Assembly: GCF_905196875.1 (NCBI RefSeq)
Contig: NZ_CAJJWO010000018.1
Coordinates: 19,615 to 83,614, forward strand
DNA from: an uncultured Parabacteroides sp.
GTDB taxonomy: Bacteria; Bacteroidota; Bacteroidia; Bacteroidales; Tannerellaceae
Direction of reading: 5' to 3'
Length of the DNA: 64,000 bases
In this document: positions 62,795 through 64,000 of the stretch, in pieces
Numbering within the stretch: the first letter of the stretch is position 1
Layout of the letters: each line of letters opens with the position of its first letter
Program-made: the position numbers and the translations under genes
The notes under the pieces: generated by a model
Seen by the model: only the letters and a program-made list of their open reading frames with translations
Database searches by the model: none
Told to the model about the DNA's origin: nothing

Positions 62795-64000
62795 ATGGAG
62801 AATTCATATAAATACTTTAAACGCGACATCAGTTGGCTTTCTTTCAACTACCGTGTCTTGCTGGAAGCGGAAGATGATACGCTGCCTGTTTACGAGCGGA
62901 TCAAGTTCTTGTCTATCTATTCTTCCAATCTGGAAGAATTCTATGAAATACGTGTGGCTGAACACCGCGGAGTGATCATGAAAAAGAACTTCACCGAAGA
63001 AAGTGGTGCCGAAGCCGAAGAAGTGTTGACCGAGATAACGAATGAAGTGAACCGCCAGCAACGGGAATATTACCGGATCTTTTCGGAAAAGATATTGCCT
63101 GAATTGCATCGGCAGAACATTTACCTGTATCAGGGAAGCGAGCCGGAACCTTTCCATGAAGAGTTCGTTCATAACTTCTTTAATGAAGAGGTTTTCCCTT
63201 TCCTGTCGCCCGTAATGATACAGGCCGGAGATATCCGTACGTTTATCCGCGACCGCCGTTTATACCTGGTGATCCGTATGATAAAGAAAAGCAAGCGGAA
63301 ACCGGAAGAGGGACAGGCTCCTGAATATCATTATGCCATGATGAAGATACCGTATGCCAAGGTGCCCCGTTTTATCGAGTTGCCGGAGCATGAAGGGAAG
63401 TTCTATATCATGTTTATCGATGATATTATTCGTGCCAACCTGGCCAATATATTCCCCGGATATATTATCGACAGCTGTTACAGCATCAAGATATCGCGTG
63501 ATGCCGATATTTACCTTGAGAATGAGAAGGGGAATATCGTGGAGAGTATCCGTAAGAAAGTGAAGAAACGGAAGATCGGCGACCTGAGCCGTTTTATGTA
63601 CGACAGGGCGATGCCGGACGATTTCCTTTCTTTTATCTGTGATGCGTTCGGTATTACTGCGGATGATCTGGTGGTGGGCGGCCGTTATTTGAATTTGCAG
63701 GACCTGGCCAAGTTGCCTAATCCGAAAGGAAAAGAGTTGGAGCAGCAGATACCTTCCCCTATGCGTATTCCTTATCTGGATGAAAAGGGATCTGTGTTCC
63801 GTGCCGTGAAGAAGAAAGATATCATGTTGCATTTCCCTTACCAGTCGTTCGACTACCTGATCCGGTTCCTGATGGAGGCCGCTTTCGATCCGAAGGTAGA
63901 CGAGATAAAGATCACCCAATACCGGGTGGCGGAAAATTCGGCAGTGATCAATACACTGGCCAGTGCGGCCCAGAACGGGAAGCAAGTACCGGTCTTTGTA
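62795..64000 (+). CDS. ppk1: Polyphosphate kinase 1, N-terminal part (cut by the window end)
   Basis: 402 codons are present with no stop before the window ends; the complete enzyme is about 690 residues. PPK1 reversibly polymerises the gamma-phosphate of ATP into inorganic polyphosphate. N-terminal markers are FKRDISWLSFNYRVLLEAE, FLSIYSSNLEEFYEIRVAE, the H-domain region YHYAMMKIPYAKVPRFIELP, and the start of the catalytic domain, LHFPYQSFDYLIRFLMEAA and KITQYRVA. The catalytic histidine lies beyond the window. The start ATG is 21 bases after the probable -7 box. Confidence 0.95.
   Translation, partial: MENSYKYFKRDISWLSFNYRVLLEAEDDTLPVYERIKFLSIYSSNLEEFYEIRVAEHRGVIMKKNFTEESGAEAEEVLTEITNEVNRQQREYYRIFSEKILPELHRQNIYLYQGSEPEPFHEEFVHNFFNEEVFPFLSPVMIQAGDIRTFIRDRRLYLVIRMIKKSKRKPEEGQAPEYHYAMMKIPYAKVPRFIELPEHEGKFYIMFIDDIIRANLANIFPGYIIDSCYSIKISRDADIYLENEKGNIVESIRKKVKKRKIGDLSRFMYDRAMPDDFLSFICDAFGITADDLVVGGRYLNLQDLAKLPNPKGKELEQQIPSPMRIPYLDEKGSVFRAVKKKDIMLHFPYQSFDYLIRFLMEAAFDPKVDEIKITQYRVAENSAVINTLASAAQNGKQVPVFV

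Overview
The window is chromosomal DNA of a Bacteroidales bacterium, most likely Parabacteroides or a close relative. Three things point there. Promoters repeatedly show the Bacteroidetes -7 box TAnnTTTG, and Shine-Dalgarno sites are rare. There is a SusC/SusD polysaccharide-utilisation locus (PUL) with its own ECF sigma/anti-sigma pair. There is also a very large secreted surface protein of S-layer type. I see no phage, insertion sequence, CRISPR array or rRNA. The genus call is an inference from gene content, not a match.

Layout. 1-6.4 kb: hisS, a GH30 lipoprotein, groES-groEL and an AraC-type regulator. 6.6-10.1 kb: a 1,153-residue secreted protein with a C-terminal sorting-type domain. 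10.2-12 kb: tRNA-Leu(CAG), then an ECF sigma factor with a short membrane protein and a small periplasmic protein. 12-20.2 kb, minus strand: mazG, a DsbD-like reductase, an RluA-type pseudouridine synthase, and a pair made of a SWIM zinc-finger protein and a 947-residue protein I cannot name. 20.4-37.3 kb: the PUL, in the order ECF sigma, FecR anti-sigma, GH88/105, DUF2264, SusC with an N-terminal STN signalling domain, SusD, GH95-like, GH95, GH2. 37.4-49.4 kb: valS, a TPR sensor kinase, a Tat-signal TIM-barrel protein, two proteins of unknown function, tRNA-Thr(CGU), a DJ-1/PfpI protein, a large ABC transporter and a lipoprotein. 49.5-56.1 kb, minus strand: a five-gene partner-switching and two-component cassette (STAS, RsbW-like kinase, two histidine-kinase-like proteins, receiver-PP2C phosphatase) downstream of a Ca2+ P-type ATPase. 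56.4-64 kb: DUF4251, a YhcC-type radical SAM protein, dipeptidyl peptidase IV overlapping lipA, a membrane protein with a degenerate Nudix-like domain, a YfcE-type phosphoesterase, and ppk1 cut by the window end.

The most interesting part is the control region of the PUL. The same two-box element (GTTTATAGTGGT, 16 bases, GTTTAACTTTA) lies just before the anti-sigma gene and again before susC, which suggests it is the promoter of the local ECF sigma factor. The susC leader also holds a possible 11-codon reading frame. On the opposite strand it holds a complete small transcription unit: a consensus -7 box on the susC start codon and a strong terminator about 80 bases away. This predicts an antisense RNA of about 78 nt, like the DonS class of Bacteroides fragilis. 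A second notable locus is the partner-switching cassette, in which one of two adjacent histidine-kinase-like proteins has aspartate at the phospho-acceptor histidine position.
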